Below are positions 7,660 through 17,651 of a stretch of 64,000 nt of DNA, piece after piece (positions within the stretch are counted from its first letter, which is position 1; each line of letters begins with the position of its first letter). The translations under genes and the position numbers were made by a program. The DNA comes from Pseudomonas sp. GM79 (GTDB lineage Bacteria; Pseudomonadota; Gammaproteobacteria; Pseudomonadales; Pseudomonadaceae): assembly GCF_000282495.1 (NCBI RefSeq), contig NZ_AKJE01000040.1, positions 1 through 64,000 of the forward strand. Direction: 5' to 3'. Under the pieces are notes generated by a model, which was not told the DNA's origin, searched no databases, and saw nothing but the letters and a program-made list of their open reading frames with translations.

Positions 7660-9258
7660 GCGCCGACACTGGTCGGTGCGATCGGCGGTGATGATCACCG
7701 CTGGAATCGCCAGGCTGAAATGCTCGCGCAAATGCCGAACCACTTCACAGCCCACCACTCCGTGATCCAGGTGATAGTCCGCCAGAATCAGTTCCGGCGC
7801 CTGTCCCTGCAAAGCCACCAGTGCCGTGGCCTCGTCGGTGGCGATGACCACCTCGCAGCCCCACTGGCCGAGCAGCGCGCTCATGCTTTCAAGAATGCTG
7901 ACTTCGTTATCCAGCACCAACAGCCGCCGGCCCGGCAACGGGTTACCGGTACTTGGTTGCGGCGCGGCCTGACTGATCGGCAGTGGGATCTCATGGGAAA
8001 TCGGCACCTCGATGCTAAACATCGAACCGCGCCCCGGCCGCGAATGAACCTGAATCCTGTAGTCGAGGATCTTGGCGATGCGTTCGACAATCGCCAGTCC
8101 CAGGCCCACGCCCTTGCGATCGGCGGCGCGCCCGACGTCCAGTTGGTTGAACTCGAGGAAGATCGAGTCAAGACGATCAGCCGGGATCCCGCGCCCGGTG
8201 TCCCAGACTTCGATACGCAGTGCATCGCCCCGGCGTCTTGCCCCCAGCAGAATGCAGCCTTCGTCGGTGTAGCGGCAGGCATTGCTGAGGAAGTTGCGCA
8301 AAATCCGCGTCATCAAGCGCAAGTCGGTATGAAGGGCGTAATCGCCCATGTGCACCCGCAGGTTCAACCCGGCTGCCGCCGCGACCGACTGAAACTCCGA
8401 GACCAGTGGCGCGAACAATTCGTCGAGGCGGTACAGGGCAATATCCGGCTTCACCGCGGCCTGATCGAGCCGGGAAATATCCAGCAGATCGGTGAGCAAA
8501 TCTTCAGCCCCTTCCAGCGCCTGATGCGTGCGCTCCACCAGCACCTGCTCGACGTCGGGCAGTTTGCGCTCGCGCAAGGTCGAGATCAGCAAACGCGCGG
8601 CGTTGAGCGGTTGCAGCAAGTCGTGACTGGCAGCGGCGAGGTATTTGTCCTTGCTGCGATTGGCGGCCTCGGCGGCATCCCGGGCATCGCGCAAGGCTTC
8701 TGCGGCGTCCAGCAGCTCGTTGGTGCGCGCGGTGACCCGCTGCTCCAGTTCGTCATTGAGTTGTTGCAGGCGCTGCTGAGCGAGTTTTCGCTCGGTGATG
8801 TCGGCAACAAAGCCCTCCACCAGGCCTTCCTGATCCGGTTTGAGCAGCAGGTTCATCAACACGTCGAGGACACTGCCGTCCTTGCGCCGCAGTTGAGTTT
8901 CATAGCCCAGCAGGCTGCGCTCACGCTGGAGGATTTCGCCGATGCTTTCCAGCTCTTGCGCCCCGCCAACGAACAGCGTGCCCGCCAGGTCCGTCAGGGT
9001 AAACAGCACCTCCTGGGGGTTTTGATAGCCGAGCATCCGCGCCAGCGCCGGGTTGGCGGCGCGCATGCCCTCCAGCAGGCTTGCCTGGAAGATCCCGTGT
9101 ACCGCGTTTTCGAACAGCCATTTGTAGCGGTTGCGTTCGGTTTCCAGTTCATCCAGGCGCGCGGCCAGTTCCGGGTAATGACTCTTGCGCGCCGAATGGT
9201 TACCTAAGCCGAGTAACCCGGCCAGCGCCCGTTGTTGCTCGTCAGAGGGCTTCGCCAT
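7573..9258 (-). CDS. PAS hybrid sensor histidine kinase, ErcS'-like
   Basis: Cytosolic hybrid kinase of 561 aa without membrane segments. Domains in order: PAS at about 44-155; coiled coil at 160-200; HisKA with phospho-acceptor His212 in AAASHDLLQPLNAARL; HATPase at about 305-420 (N-box NFLSNACRY, GVGLGLAIV); and a C-terminal receiver with Asp494 in LILADYHLD and the lysine in LNKPVK. It overlaps the end of ercA by 17 bases, so they form an operon. ErcS'/ErcA pairs belong to the regulatory network of ethanol oxidation in P. aeruginosa, and the context here fits. Its H-box is nearly identical to that of NahK at 27155. Confidence 0.88.
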   Translation of the reverse strand: MAKPSDEQQRALAGLLGLGNHSARKSHYPELAARLDELETERNRYKWLFENAVHGIFQASLLEGMRAANPALARMLGYQNPQEVLFTLTDLAGTLFVGGAQELESIGEILQRERSLLGYETQLRRKDGSVLDVLMNLLLKPDQEGLVEGFVADITERKLAQQRLQQLNDELEQRVTARTNELLDAAEALRDARDAAEAANRSKDKYLAAASHDLLQPLNAARLLISTLRERKLPDVEQVLVERTHQALEGAEDLLTDLLDISRLDQAAVKPDIALYRLDELFAPLVSEFQSVAAAAGLNLRVHMGDYALHTDLRLMTRILRNFLSNACRYTDEGCILLGARRRGDALRIEVWDTGRGIPADRLDSIFLEFNQLDVGRAADRKGVGLGLAIVERIAKILDYRIQVHSRPGRGSMFSIEVPISHEIPLPISQAAPQPSTGNPLPGRRLLVLDNEVSILESMSALLGQWGCEVVIATDEATALVALQGQAPELILADYHLDHGVVGCEVVRHLREHFSLAIPAVIITADRTDQCRRSLQRLDAPLLNKPVKPGKLRAVLTQLLA

Positions 9259-10405
9259 AGACGACCTCGACGTCGCGCTGGCTGGATTCGCGCGGGTTGG
9301 TAAGGATGCACGGGTCGTGCATGGCGTGTTGCGACAGGAACGGAATGTCCGCCGTACTCACCCCGTGCAGGCCCAGGGTTTCGTGGAAGCCGATGGCGTG
9401 CTTGAGGGCGATCAGGTGTTCGACCAGCCGCCCGCAAATCTGCCGGTGATTCAGGCCACGGCAATCGATGCCGAAGGTCTCGGCGATCACCTTGAAGCGC
9501 TCCGGCGCCGAGCTGTAGTTGAACGCCACCACATGTTCCACCAACACCGCATTGCACAGACCATGAGGCAGATCGAGAAAGCCGCCCAGGCTGTGGGACA
9601 TGGCGTGCACCGCGCCAAGGATCGCGTTGGAGAACGCCAACCCGGCCTGCATGCTGCCGAGCATGATTTTCTCGCGCAGGGCGATGTCGCTGGGGTTGGC
9701 GATCATTTGCACCAGATTGCCGTTGATCAGTCGCATCGCCTCCAGCGCATGAGGGTCGGTGAGCGGCCCGTGACCGGTGGAGACAAAGGCTTCGATGGCA
9801 TGGACCAACGCGTCGATGCCGGTACAGGCCGACAGGAACGGGTCCATGCTCAGGGTGGTTTCCGGGTCGATCAGCGACACGTCCGGCACTGCGGCCTTGC
9901 TGACGATGGAGAATTTCATGCGTTCTTGCTGATTGGAGATGATCACGAACTGCGACACATCGGCCGACGTGCCGGCGGTGGTCGGGATCAGGATCAGCGG
10001 CGGGCTGGGCATGCGCAACATGTCCACGCCCTCGAATTCGAGGATGTTGCGCCCGTGGGCGACGACAATGCCGATGCCCTTGCCGCAATCCATCGGGCTG
10101 CCGCCGCCGATCGCCACGATCACATCGCAGTGATTCTCCCGGTACAGCTCGGCGCCGAGCATGACTTCTTCGATCCGCGGGTTGGGCGAAACGTCGCTAT
10201 ACAAAAAGAAATCAATGCCCTGGGCTTGCAGGCTGGCCTCGACATCGGCGACCCAACCGGCGGCAATCACACCGGGGTCGCTGACCACCAGCACTTTGCG
10301 GGCGCCGAAGGTCTTGGCGTAGTTACCGACGTTGTGCCGACAGCCGGCACCGAAGATGATTTCAGGCGAAACGAATTTACGCAGCTGGCTGAGATTCTGG
10401 CTCAT
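9242..10405 (-). CDS. ercA: Iron-containing alcohol dehydrogenase ErcA
   Basis: Group III Fe-dependent alcohol dehydrogenase, 387 aa. It has the cofactor-binding IGGGSPMDCGKG, a metal-binding stretch from DALVHAIEAF through HAMSHSLGGFLDLPHG, and a C-terminal GLxxxPxL-like region. The frame stays open upstream to 10471, but MSQNLSQLRKFVSPEIIFGAG starting at 10405 is the family N-terminus. In other pseudomonads ErcA is needed for normal induction of ethanol oxidation rather than bulk catalysis (established for P. aeruginosa). It is placed between the hybrid kinase and the pqq genes. Confidence 0.9.
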   Translation of the reverse strand: MSQNLSQLRKFVSPEIIFGAGCRHNVGNYAKTFGARKVLVVSDPGVIAAGWVADVEASLQAQGIDFFLYSDVSPNPRIEEVMLGAELYRENHCDVIVAIGGGSPMDCGKGIGIVVAHGRNILEFEGVDMLRMPSPPLILIPTTAGTSADVSQFVIISNQQERMKFSIVSKAAVPDVSLIDPETTLSMDPFLSACTGIDALVHAIEAFVSTGHGPLTDPHALEAMRLINGNLVQMIANPSDIALREKIMLGSMQAGLAFSNAILGAVHAMSHSLGGFLDLPHGLCNAVLVEHVVAFNYSSAPERFKVIAETFGIDCRGLNHRQICGRLVEHLIALKHAIGFHETLGLHGVSTADIPFLSQHAMHDPCILTNPRESSQRDVEVVYGEAL

Positions 10406-10529
10406 TGGAAAGCCTGTTTTTATTGTTTTGAAAGGTAAAGACCACACTAAAGCATCCGGCTGCGAATGCAATCAGACCAATGGATAGCGAGCTGGGGTGT
10501 ACTCAGGTTTGTATCCACTGGAGATCAAC

Positions 10530-10620
10530 TGTGGGAGCGGGCTTGCTCGCGAAAGCGGTGTGTCAGTCAATAGATGTGTTGAATGTAATGCCGCTTTCGC
10601 GAGCAAGCCCGCTCCCACAG
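10530..10620. repeat. REP pair
   Basis: Two inverted REP copies in the 237-base gap between ercA and pqqE. Nothing else is seen there; in particular no pqqD-like reading frame. Confidence 0.9.
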
Positions 10621-10642
10621 GGGATTTGTGTCAGCTCACGAT

Positions 10643-11776
10643 TCATCCGCGATAGATCAGCCGCGAAGCCTTTTCATTGCGCAAGGTCAGGTGCTCCATG
10701 CCCTGCCCCGGCGCGTCGGCTTCGTCCCGGGCCTTGAGAATGACGCTGTGGTGCGGCGACTTGCTGCACACCGGATCAGCGTTACTTGCATCGCCGGTGA
10801 GCATGAACGCCTGGCAGCGGCAGCCGCCGAGGTCCTTGTGCTTTTCATCGCAGGAACGACACGGCTCTTTCATCCAGTCATCGCCACGAAAACGGTTGAA
10901 GCCGAAGGAGTCGTTCCAGATGTGCGCGATGCTGTGCTCACGCACGTTGGGAAACTGCACCGGTAACTGGCGGGCGCTATGACACGGTAACGCCGTGCCG
11001 TCCGGGGTGATGTCGAGAAACAGGTTGGCCCAGCCGTTCATGCAGGTCTTGGGGCGCTCTTCGTAGTAATCCGGGGTGACGAAAATCAGTTTGCACGGGT
11101 GGCCCTGCGCTTCAAGCCGCTGGCGGTATTCATTGGTGATGCGCTCCGCGCGCTGCAACTGTTCGCGGGTCGGCAACAGGCCGACGCGGTTGAGTTCGGC
11201 CCAACCGTAAAACTGGCAGGTCGCCAACTCGACGAAATCCGCTTCCAGCTCCAGGCAGAGATCGATGATCTGCGCGATCTGGTCGATGTTGTGCCGATGG
11301 GTGACGAAGTTCAGCACCATCGGGTAGCCCTGGGCTTTCACCGCCCGGGCCATGGCCAGTTTCTGGGCGAAGGCCTTGCGCGAACCGGCGAGCATATTGT
11401 TGACCGCTTCGTCGGCGGCCTGAAAGCTGATCTGGATGTGGTCCAGCCCGGCGACTTTGAAGTCGCGGACCTTCTGTTCGGTCAGGCCGATACCCGAGGT
11501 GATCAGGTTGGTGTAGTAACCCATGTCCCGCGCGGCCTTGATCAGCTCGGCGAGGTCCTGGCGCACCAACGGCTCGCCACCGGAAAAACCCAGTTGCGCA
11601 GCGCCCATCTCCCGCGCCTCGCGGAACACCCGAATCCATTCTTCTGTGCTCAACTCCTCGCCATGCTGGGCGAAGTCCAGCGGGTTGGAGCAATACGGGC
11701 ATTGCAGCGGGCAGCGATAGGTCAGCTCCGCCAGCAACCACAGTGGCGGGCCGGGTTGCTGTTCGATCAGGCTCAC
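10643..11776 (-). CDS. pqqE: PqqA peptide cyclase PqqE (radical SAM)
   Basis: Radical SAM enzyme (377 aa) that cross-links Glu and Tyr of the PqqA peptide, the first committed step of PQQ formation. The SAM cluster cysteines are Cys22, Cys26 and Cys29 in RCPLQCPYC. The C-terminal SPASM region has further cysteines ([28 protein letters not shown] and PVC) for auxiliary clusters. The start is GTG, overlapping the pqqC stop by four bases (GTGA at 11773-11776). PqqE normally needs the chaperone PqqD to present PqqA, but no pqqD lies between C and E where it is usually found. Confidence 0.95.
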   Translation of the reverse strand: MSLIEQQPGPPLWLLAELTYRCPLQCPYCSNPLDFAQHGEELSTEEWIRVFREAREMGAAQLGFSGGEPLVRQDLAELIKAARDMGYYTNLITSGIGLTEQKVRDFKVAGLDHIQISFQAADEAVNNMLAGSRKAFAQKLAMARAVKAQGYPMVLNFVTHRHNIDQIAQIIDLCLELEADFVELATCQFYGWAELNRVGLLPTREQLQRAERITNEYRQRLEAQGHPCKLIFVTPDYYEERPKTCMNGWANLFLDITPDGTALPCHSARQLPVQFPNVREHSIAHIWNDSFGFNRFRGDDWMKEPCRSCDEKHKDLGGCRCQAFMLTGDASNADPVCSKSPHHSVILKARDEADAPGQGMEHLTLRNEKASRLIYRG

Positions 11777-12525
11777 AAGATGATCCCCCGGTGCCAGACC
11801 CGCTCGGTGGTGACGGTGTGATACGGCGGGCGATCCAGCTCATAGGCCATGCTCATCGCGTCGAGCATGCTCCACAGCACATCGAGCTTGAACTGCAGAA
11901 TCTCCAGCATGCGTTGCTGGCCTTCGACCGTCACGTAGTGCGCCAGGGTGATGCGCAAACCATGCTCGACATCACGCCGCGCCTGGCTCAGACGTGTACG
12001 GAAATAGTCGTAGCCGGCCGGGTCGATCCATGGGTAATGGGTGGGCCAGGCGTCTAGCCGGGACTGGTGAATCTGTGGCGCGAACAGTTCGGTCAGTGAG
12101 CTGCTGGCCGCTTCTTGCCAGCAAGCGCGACGGGCGAAATTGACGTAGGCGTCCACGGCGAAACGCACGCCCGGCAGCACCAGTTCTTGCGAAAGGATTT
12201 GTTCGCGATCCAGCCCCACGGCTTCGCCCAATCGTAGCCACGCTTCGATGCCGCCTTCACTGCCGGGGACGCCGTCATGGTCGAGGATCCGTTGCAGCCA
12301 CTCCCGGCGCACGTCGCGGTCCGGGCAATTGGCGAGGATGGCGGCATCCTTGAGCGGGATGTTCACCTGGTAATAGAAGCGATTGGCAACCCAGCCCTGA
12401 ATCTGCTCGCGGGTGGCACGCCCGGCGTACATGGCTTGGTGGAATGGGTGGTGGATGTGGTAATAGGCGCCTTTGGCGCGCAACGCCTGTTCGAATTCGG
12501 CGGGGGTCATGGGGGTGTCAGTCAT
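11773..12525 (-). CDS. pqqC: Pyrroloquinoline-quinone synthase PqqC
   Basis: Cofactor-free oxidase that carries out the final ring closure and eight-electron oxidation to PQQ. The protein is 250 aa, the usual length, with family sequences [35 protein letters not shown], a C-terminal [22 protein letters not shown] and the normal end VWHRGIIL. The frame is open upstream through a REP pair, but the ATG at 12525 ([11 protein letters not shown]) with GGAGA before it is the true start. A REP pair separates it from pqqB. Confidence 0.95.
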   Translation of the reverse strand: MTDTPMTPAEFEQALRAKGAYYHIHHPFHQAMYAGRATREQIQGWVANRFYYQVNIPLKDAAILANCPDRDVRREWLQRILDHDGVPGSEGGIEAWLRLGEAVGLDREQILSQELVLPGVRFAVDAYVNFARRACWQEAASSSLTELFAPQIHQSRLDAWPTHYPWIDPAGYDYFRTRLSQARRDVEHGLRITLAHYVTVEGQQRMLEILQFKLDVLWSMLDAMSMAYELDRPPYHTVTTERVWHRGIIL

Positions 12526-12559
12526 TGTGGTTCTCCGGATTTCGCGGTGTCTGGTCTGG

Positions 12560-12661
12560 CCTCTTCGCGAGCAAGCCCGCTCCCACAGTTGATCGGTGTG
12601 GAACATAGATTTTGTGTACACCAACAATCCAATGTGGGAGCGGGCTTGCTCGCGAAAGGGC
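12560..12661. repeat. REP pair inside the pqq operon
   Basis: Inverted REP copies between pqqC and pqqB. A structured element inside an operon can change the relative amounts of upstream and downstream message. Confidence 0.9.
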
Positions 12662-12667
12662 CATCCG

Positions 12668-13582
12668 CTACAGCTCAATACTCATGCCGTCATAAGCCAC
12701 TTCGATACCGCGCCGTTCCAGCAAGGCGCACTCCGCCGAGTCTTCATCGAGTATCGGGTTGGTGTTGTTGATGTGGATCAGCACCTTGCGTTGACGGCTA
12801 AAGCCCTCCAGCACGTCGAGCATGCCGCCGGGGCCGCTTTGTGGCAGGTGGCCCATTTCGCTGCCCAGGCTCTGGCCGACTTCGCACACGCGCATTTCAT
12901 CGTCGCGCCACAGCGTGCCGTCCAGCAGCAGGCAGTCGGCGCGCTGCATCCAGCTCAATACCTCGGCGTCGATTTGCCCCAGCCCCGGCGCGTAGAAAAC
13001 CGATGCCCCGCTGCGCAGGTCTTCGATAAACAGGCCAATGGTGTCGCCCGGCTGCGGGTTGCCGCGATTGGGCGAGTACGGCGGCGCGTTGCTGACCAAC
13101 GGAATCGCGCGAAATTGCAGGTGTTGGCAGGCCGCGATGCGGTACGGCTCGCGATCCAGCCCGATGGGTTGCCACTGCAAGCCACCGTTCCAGTGTTTGA
13201 GCATGGGGAACAAGGGAAAGCCGCTGCTCAGGTCTTCGTGAACCCGCTCGGTGCACCAGACCGAATGCGGGCAGCCTTCGCGCAGGCTCAACAAGCCGGT
13301 GCAATGGTCGATCTGACTGTCCAGCAGGACGACACCGGCAATCGCCGTGTCACGCAAGCGTCGGGCCGGTTGCATCGCCGGAAAGCTTTCGAGTTGCGCG
13401 CGAATATCCGGTGAAGCATTGCAGAGCACCCACTCCACACCGTCGTCGCTCAGGGCAATGGACGACTGCGTGCGACGTTGCGCGCGCAGGTTGCCGTTGC
13501 GCATCGCGGCGCATTGACGGCAGTTGCAGTTCCATTGCGGAAAACCACCGCCAGCGGCGGAACCGAGAACGCGGATGTGCAT
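12668..13582 (-). CDS. pqqB: PQQ biosynthesis protein PqqB
   Basis: Metallo-beta-lactamase-fold protein of 304 aa that acts in PQQ formation, probably as a hydroxylase of the cross-linked tyrosine intermediate. The start [21 protein letters not shown] is characteristic, including the CNCRQC zinc/iron-site cysteines. [17 protein letters not shown] supplies the metallohydrolase-like histidine region. The reading frame extends upstream to 13636, but the ATG at 13582 is the conserved start. It lies 54 bases after pqqA. Confidence 0.95.
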   Translation of the reverse strand: MHIRVLGSAAGGGFPQWNCNCRQCAAMRNGNLRAQRRTQSSIALSDDGVEWVLCNASPDIRAQLESFPAMQPARRLRDTAIAGVVLLDSQIDHCTGLLSLREGCPHSVWCTERVHEDLSSGFPLFPMLKHWNGGLQWQPIGLDREPYRIAACQHLQFRAIPLVSNAPPYSPNRGNPQPGDTIGLFIEDLRSGASVFYAPGLGQIDAEVLSWMQRADCLLLDGTLWRDDEMRVCEVGQSLGSEMGHLPQSGPGGMLDVLEGFSRQRKVLIHINNTNPILDEDSAECALLERRGIEVAYDGMSIEL

Positions 13583-13636
13583 GGGATGCCTCCAGAAGGC
13601 AGGCCCGGCCAACGCGACGGCTGACCGGGCGATCAA

Positions 13637-13708
13637 TCAACGGTTGGCGAAGTACATCGTCACTTCGAAGCCAATACGCAGATCGGTAAACGCGGGTTTA
13701 TTCCACAT
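13637..13708 (-). CDS. pqqA: PQQ precursor peptide PqqA
   Basis: A 23-residue peptide, MWNKPAFTDLRIGFEVTMYF followed by ANR, too short for ordinary gene finding. It carries the invariant Glu15 and Tyr19 that PqqE joins to build PQQ (motif E-x3-Y). It is the first gene of the pqqA-B-C-E operon. A degenerate CTAC-N4-GTAG half-site (TTGGTAGGGG) lies about 104 bases upstream at 13806-13819. Confidence 0.96.
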   Translation of the reverse strand: MWNKPAFTDLRIGFEVTMYFANR

Positions 13709-13805
13709 GGGTCAATCCTCTTCTTGTGCCGGTCAATTCCGGTAAGACCATTAATGCACGGGGGATGAGATGACCGAATGCTACTTTCGAAGGAGGTGGC
13801 GGCGT

Positions 13806-13819
13806 GCGTTGGTAGGGGG
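13806..13819. promoter_or_regulatory. Degenerate half of the ped-type operator before pqqA
   Basis: TTGGTAGGGG matches the right half of the shared dyad (GTAG half-site) and stands about 104 bases before pqqA, the same distance as the better sites before the aldehyde and alcohol dehydrogenase genes. The left half is not conserved. Confidence 0.35.
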
Positions 13820-13852
13820 TGTCGCGCGGTCTTCAAGTACACGGAGAACCAA

Positions 13853-13942
13853 TGTGGGAGCGGGCTTGCTCGCGAAAGCGGACTTTCAGTCAACATATTT
13901 GTTGAATGTGAAGCCGCCTTCGCGAGCAAGCCCGCTCCCACA
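13853..13942. repeat. REP pair
   Basis: Inverted REP copies between pqqA (promoter side) and the 3' end of the aldehyde dehydrogenase gene. Confidence 0.9.
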
Positions 13943-13967
13943 TTTTGGTTTGTGGTGTTCTTGCGGG

Positions 13968-15488
13968 TTAGAAGAACCCCAACGGATTGATGTCGTAGCT
14001 CACCAGCAGGTTTTTGGTCTGTTGGTAATGGTCGAGCATCATCTTGTGGTTTTCACGGCCGACACCGGACTTCTTGTAGCCACCGAACGCGGCGTGGGCC
14101 GGGTACAGGTGGTAGCAGTTGGTCCAGACGCGCCCGGCCTTGATCGCCCGGCCCATGCGGTAGGCGCGGTTGATGTCGCGGGTCCACAGGCCGGCACCGA
14201 GGCCGAACTCGCTGTCGTTGGCAATCGCCAAGGCTTCGGCTTCGTCCTTGAAGGTGGTGATACCCACCACCGGGCCGAAGATTTCTTCCTGGAACACGCG
14301 CATTTTGTTGTGGCCCTTGAGCAGGGTCGGCTGGATGTAATAGCCGCTCGACAAGTCGCCTTCAAGACGCTCGGCCGCACCGCCGGTGAGCAGTTCGGCG
14401 CCCTCCTCCTGAGCGATTTTCAGGTACGAGAGGATCTTGTCGTATTGCTGCTCGGACGCCTGGGCGCCGACCATGGTTTCGGTGTCCAGCGGGTTGCCGC
14501 GCTTGATCTTGACGATTTTCTTCATCACCTCGGCCATGAACGGCTCGTAGATCGATTCCTGCACCAGCGCCCGGGACGGACAGGTGCAGACTTCGCCCTG
14601 GTTGAAGAACGCCAGCACCAGGCCTTCGGCGGCTTTCTCGATGAACTGCGGCTCGGCGTTCATGATGTCTTCGAAGAAAATGTTCGGCGACTTACCGCCC
14701 AGCTCCACGGTGCTCGGAATGATGTTCTCGGCCGCGCAATGCATGATGTGCGCGCCGATCGGGGTGGAACCGGTGAAGGCGATCTTGGCGATGCGCTTGC
14801 TGGTGGCCAGTGCCTCACCGGCTTCGCGACCGAAACCCTGGACGATGTTCAGCACGCCCGCCGGCAGCAAGTCGGCGATCAGCTCGGCGAACACCATGAT
14901 CGACAGCGGCGTTTGTTCGGCGGGTTTGAGCACGATGCAGTTGCCGGCCGCCAGGGCCGGGGCGAGTTTCCAGGCGGCCATCAGCAGCGGGAAGTTCCAC
15001 GGGATGATCTGCCCGACCACGCCCAGCGGTTCGTGGAAATGATAGGCGGTGGTCAGTTCGTTGATCTCGGCGGCGCCGCCTTCCTGAGCGCGGATGCAAC
15101 CGGCGAAATAACGGAAGTGGTCGGCAGCCAAAGGCACGTCGGCGTTGAGGGTTTCGCGCACGGCCTTGCCGTTGTCCCAGGTTTCGGTGACGGCGAGGAT
15201 TTCCAGGTTCTGTTCGATGCGGTCGGCGATTTTCAGCAGCACCAGCGAACGATCCTGCGCCGAGGTTTTACCCCAGGCATCGGCGGCGGCATGGGCGGCG
15301 TCGAGGGCTTTTTCGATGTCGGCGGCGCTGGAACGCGGGAACTCGGCGATCACTTCACCGGTGACCGGTGAGGTGTTGGTGAAGTACTCGCCGTTGATTG
15401 GAGCGACGAACTCGCCGCCGATGAAATTGCCGTAGCGCGGTTTGAAGGAAATGACGGCGCCGGGTGTTCCGGGTTGTGCGTAGATCAT
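13968..15488 (-). CDS. NAD-dependent aldehyde dehydrogenase, ExaC/AldB type
   Basis: Soluble aldehyde dehydrogenase, 506 aa, that oxidises the acetaldehyde and other aldehydes produced by the periplasmic alcohol dehydrogenase. Family landmarks are [28 protein letters not shown] for cofactor binding, [11 protein letters not shown] with the general-base Glu, and the catalytic Cys in [11 protein letters not shown]. The C-terminus [24 protein letters not shown] matches ExaC/AldB proteins. It is the neighbour of pedH in P. putida as well. The candidate operator at 15592 lies about 110 bases upstream. Confidence 0.93.
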   Translation of the reverse strand: MIYAQPGTPGAVISFKPRYGNFIGGEFVAPINGEYFTNTSPVTGEVIAEFPRSSAADIEKALDAAHAAADAWGKTSAQDRSLVLLKIADRIEQNLEILAVTETWDNGKAVRETLNADVPLAADHFRYFAGCIRAQEGGAAEINELTTAYHFHEPLGVVGQIIPWNFPLLMAAWKLAPALAAGNCIVLKPAEQTPLSIMVFAELIADLLPAGVLNIVQGFGREAGEALATSKRIAKIAFTGSTPIGAHIMHCAAENIIPSTVELGGKSPNIFFEDIMNAEPQFIEKAAEGLVLAFFNQGEVCTCPSRALVQESIYEPFMAEVMKKIVKIKRGNPLDTETMVGAQASEQQYDKILSYLKIAQEEGAELLTGGAAERLEGDLSSGYYIQPTLLKGHNKMRVFQEEIFGPVVGITTFKDEAEALAIANDSEFGLGAGLWTRDINRAYRMGRAIKAGRVWTNCYHLYPAHAAFGGYKKSGVGRENHKMMLDHYQQTKNLLVSYDINPLGFF

Positions 15489-15591
15489 GGTGGGCCTCTG
15501 TCTGGGTCGATGCCTGTCAGGCCAACAGGCGATGAACCGATAGTAGAGAGCCCCGCCTGCCAGACGAATGCGCCGTTGGCAGGGGGATTCT

Positions 15592-15608
15592 CGTTATTTG
15601 GTAGTAGG
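15592..15608. promoter_or_regulatory. Candidate operator (GTAG half) before the aldehyde dehydrogenase
   Basis: CGTTATTTGGTAGTAGG: the right half TTGGTAGTA is identical to that of the best site (21119) and the left half is weak. It lies about 110 bases upstream of the start at 15488. Confidence 0.5.
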
Positions 15609-15622
15609 TTTCACACAAACTA

Positions 15623-15714
15623 ATGTGGGAGCGGGCTTGCTCGCGAAGGCGGTGGGTCAGGCAACATCAATGTTGAATGTGAAGGCCTCTTCGCGAGCAA
15701 GCCCGCTCCCACAG
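15623..15714. repeat. REP pair
   Basis: Inverted REP copies between pedH and the aldehyde dehydrogenase promoter, directly after the pedH stop. Confidence 0.9.
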
Positions 15715-15718
15715 GGGG

Positions 15719-17494
15719 TTAGTGTTTGGCTACCAGATCTTTAGGCAGCTTGAACGTCCAGAGCATGCCGCCTTGGTTGAAGTCCTTGACGCGCTTGGCC
15801 ACTTCGCCGCCCCACAGCGGTACCGCGCCGCCCCAGCCGGAGAGCACGGAGACGTATTGTTCACCGTCCATTTCCCAGGTGATGGGCGAGCCGAGCACGC
15901 CGGAGCCAGTCTGGAATTCCCAGACTTTCTCGCCAGTCTTGGCATTGAATGCCTGCAGGAAACCTTCCGGCGTACCGGTGAACACCAGGTTGCCCTTGGT
16001 GGTCAGCACTCCGCCCCACAGCGGCGCGAAATTCTTGTGGCGCCAGACTTCCTTGCCGGTTTTCGGGTCGATGGCGCGCAGCACGCCGATGTAGTCTTCA
16101 TTCAGCGGTTTGATGGTGAAACCGGCACCGAGGAACGCCGCGCCTTTCTTGTAGGCGATGCCTTCGTTCCAGATGTCCATGCCCCATTCGTTGGACGGCA
16201 CATAGAACAAGCCGGTGTCGCGGTTGTAGGCCATCGGCATCCAGTTTTTTGCCCCCAGGAACGCTGGCGCGACGAACACCGAACTGCCTTTGGCCTCGGA
16301 GCCCGGCGCCCCCGGACGGCTGGCGTCGTTGTAGATCGGCCGACCGTTTTTATCCAGGCCGCTGGCCCAGGTGATCTTGTCCACGAACGGGAAGCCACGG
16401 ATGAATTTGCCGTTGGTGCGATCGAGCACGTAGAAGAAACCGTTACGGTCCGCGGTGGCCGCGGCTTTGATTTCCTTGCCGCCTTCGTTGTAGTTGAACG
16501 ACACCAGTTCGTTCACGCCGTCATAGTCCCAACCGTCGTGGGGCGTGCTCTGGAAGTGCCATTTGATCGTGCCGTCATCCGGGTTCAGCGCCAGGCGCGA
16601 GGACGAGTAAAGGTTGTCGCCAGGACGCAGGTGCGAGTTCCACGGCGCCGGGTTGCCGGTGCCGAACAGCAGCAGGTTGGTTTCCGGGTCGTAGTAGCCG
16701 CCCAGCCAAGGCGCCGCACCGCCGGTTTTCCATAGATCGCCGGGCCAGGTCTTGCCCGCTTCGCCGCCGGAGATACCGTTTTCTACCGCCTTGCCTTCCT
16801 TGTAGACATAACCCATGTGGCCTTCGACCGTTGGCCGGGTCCACAGCAGATTGCCGTTTTTCGGATCGTAGGCTTCGATCTTGCCCACTACCCCGAACTC
16901 GCCACCGGCCACACCGGTGATCAATTTTCCGTTGATTACCAACGGCGCGGCGCTGATGGAATAGCCTTCCTTGTGGTCGGCAACTTTCTTGCTCCAGACG
17001 ACTTTGCCGGTGTCTTTGTTCAGGGCCACGAGCTTGGCGTCGAGGGTGCCGAAAATCACCAGATCGCCATACAGCGCAACGCCACGGTTGATCACGTCGC
17101 AGCACGGACGGATGTCATCGGGCAGGCGCGCGTCGTATTGCCAGAGCTTGCGGCCGGTGCGCGCATCCACCGCGAACACCCGCGAGTAGGAGCCGGTCAT
17201 GTACATCACGCCGTCCTTGATCATCGGCTGCGCTTGCTGACCGCGCTGTTTTTCCCCGCCGAACGAAAAGGCCCAGACCGGTCGCAGGTCCTTCACGTTG
17301 TCGACATTGAGGGTGTCCAGCGGGCTATAGCGCTGACCCTGGACGCCCAGGCCATTGGTGACGACCTGCTCCGGGTTCTTCGGGTCCTGGAGGATGTCTT
17401 GATCGGAGACTGCGGCCAATGCCTGGCCAGACAACAGCATGGCACTGAGCAGCATGCTCAAAACGAAGGGTTGGCGACGTGCGGGTTGGGTCAT
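15719..17494 (-). CDS. pedH: PQQ-dependent alcohol dehydrogenase, lanthanide type (PedH/ExaF-like)
   Basis: Periplasmic quinoprotein alcohol dehydrogenase of 591 aa with a signal peptide (cleavage near LSGQALA, about residue 27). Eight-bladed propeller features are the vicinal cysteine pair Cys131-Cys132 in RPCCD and repeated W-motifs. The catalytic base is Asp323 in GWDYDGVNE. The residue two places on is Asp325. In XoxF, ExaF and PedH this extra Asp coordinates a lanthanide, while calcium enzymes have Ala, Ser or Thr there. I therefore predict a La/Ce/Pr-dependent enzyme. Electrons should pass to the cytochrome c at 20554. No second, calcium-type homologue occurs in the window. Confidence 0.92.
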   Translation of the reverse strand: MTQPARRQPFVLSMLLSAMLLSGQALAAVSDQDILQDPKNPEQVVTNGLGVQGQRYSPLDTLNVDNVKDLRPVWAFSFGGEKQRGQQAQPMIKDGVMYMTGSYSRVFAVDARTGRKLWQYDARLPDDIRPCCDVINRGVALYGDLVIFGTLDAKLVALNKDTGKVVWSKKVADHKEGYSISAAPLVINGKLITGVAGGEFGVVGKIEAYDPKNGNLLWTRPTVEGHMGYVYKEGKAVENGISGGEAGKTWPGDLWKTGGAAPWLGGYYDPETNLLLFGTGNPAPWNSHLRPGDNLYSSSRLALNPDDGTIKWHFQSTPHDGWDYDGVNELVSFNYNEGGKEIKAAATADRNGFFYVLDRTNGKFIRGFPFVDKITWASGLDKNGRPIYNDASRPGAPGSEAKGSSVFVAPAFLGAKNWMPMAYNRDTGLFYVPSNEWGMDIWNEGIAYKKGAAFLGAGFTIKPLNEDYIGVLRAIDPKTGKEVWRHKNFAPLWGGVLTTKGNLVFTGTPEGFLQAFNAKTGEKVWEFQTGSGVLGSPITWEMDGEQYVSVLSGWGGAVPLWGGEVAKRVKDFNQGGMLWTFKLPKDLVAKH

Positions 17495-17600
17495 GACGGC
17501 TGCCTCTGCGGTTTTTGTTATACCCGGGAAATTTTCCCGGTCTGGTGCAGATTCTTGGACGCCGCCGCCCTTGCAACAATTGCCCGCAGTGCGGAGATTG

Positions 17601-17618
17601 CTAGTTCCTTAGTACCGG
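17601..17618. promoter_or_regulatory. Candidate operator before pedH
   Basis: CTAGTTCCTTAGTACCGG is a degenerate member of the TACTACC-TT-GGTAGTA dyad, about 110-115 bases upstream of pedH. The 468-base gap 17495-17962 contains this promoter region and the REP array, and no gene. Confidence 0.45.
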
Positions 17619-17651
17619 GTCGGTCGCAGATTTTGTGATCGACTTCGGTCC

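Noticed and set aside
7720..9207. 495-codon plus-strand frame
   Set aside because: Antisense to the hybrid kinase at 7573; no recognisable motifs.
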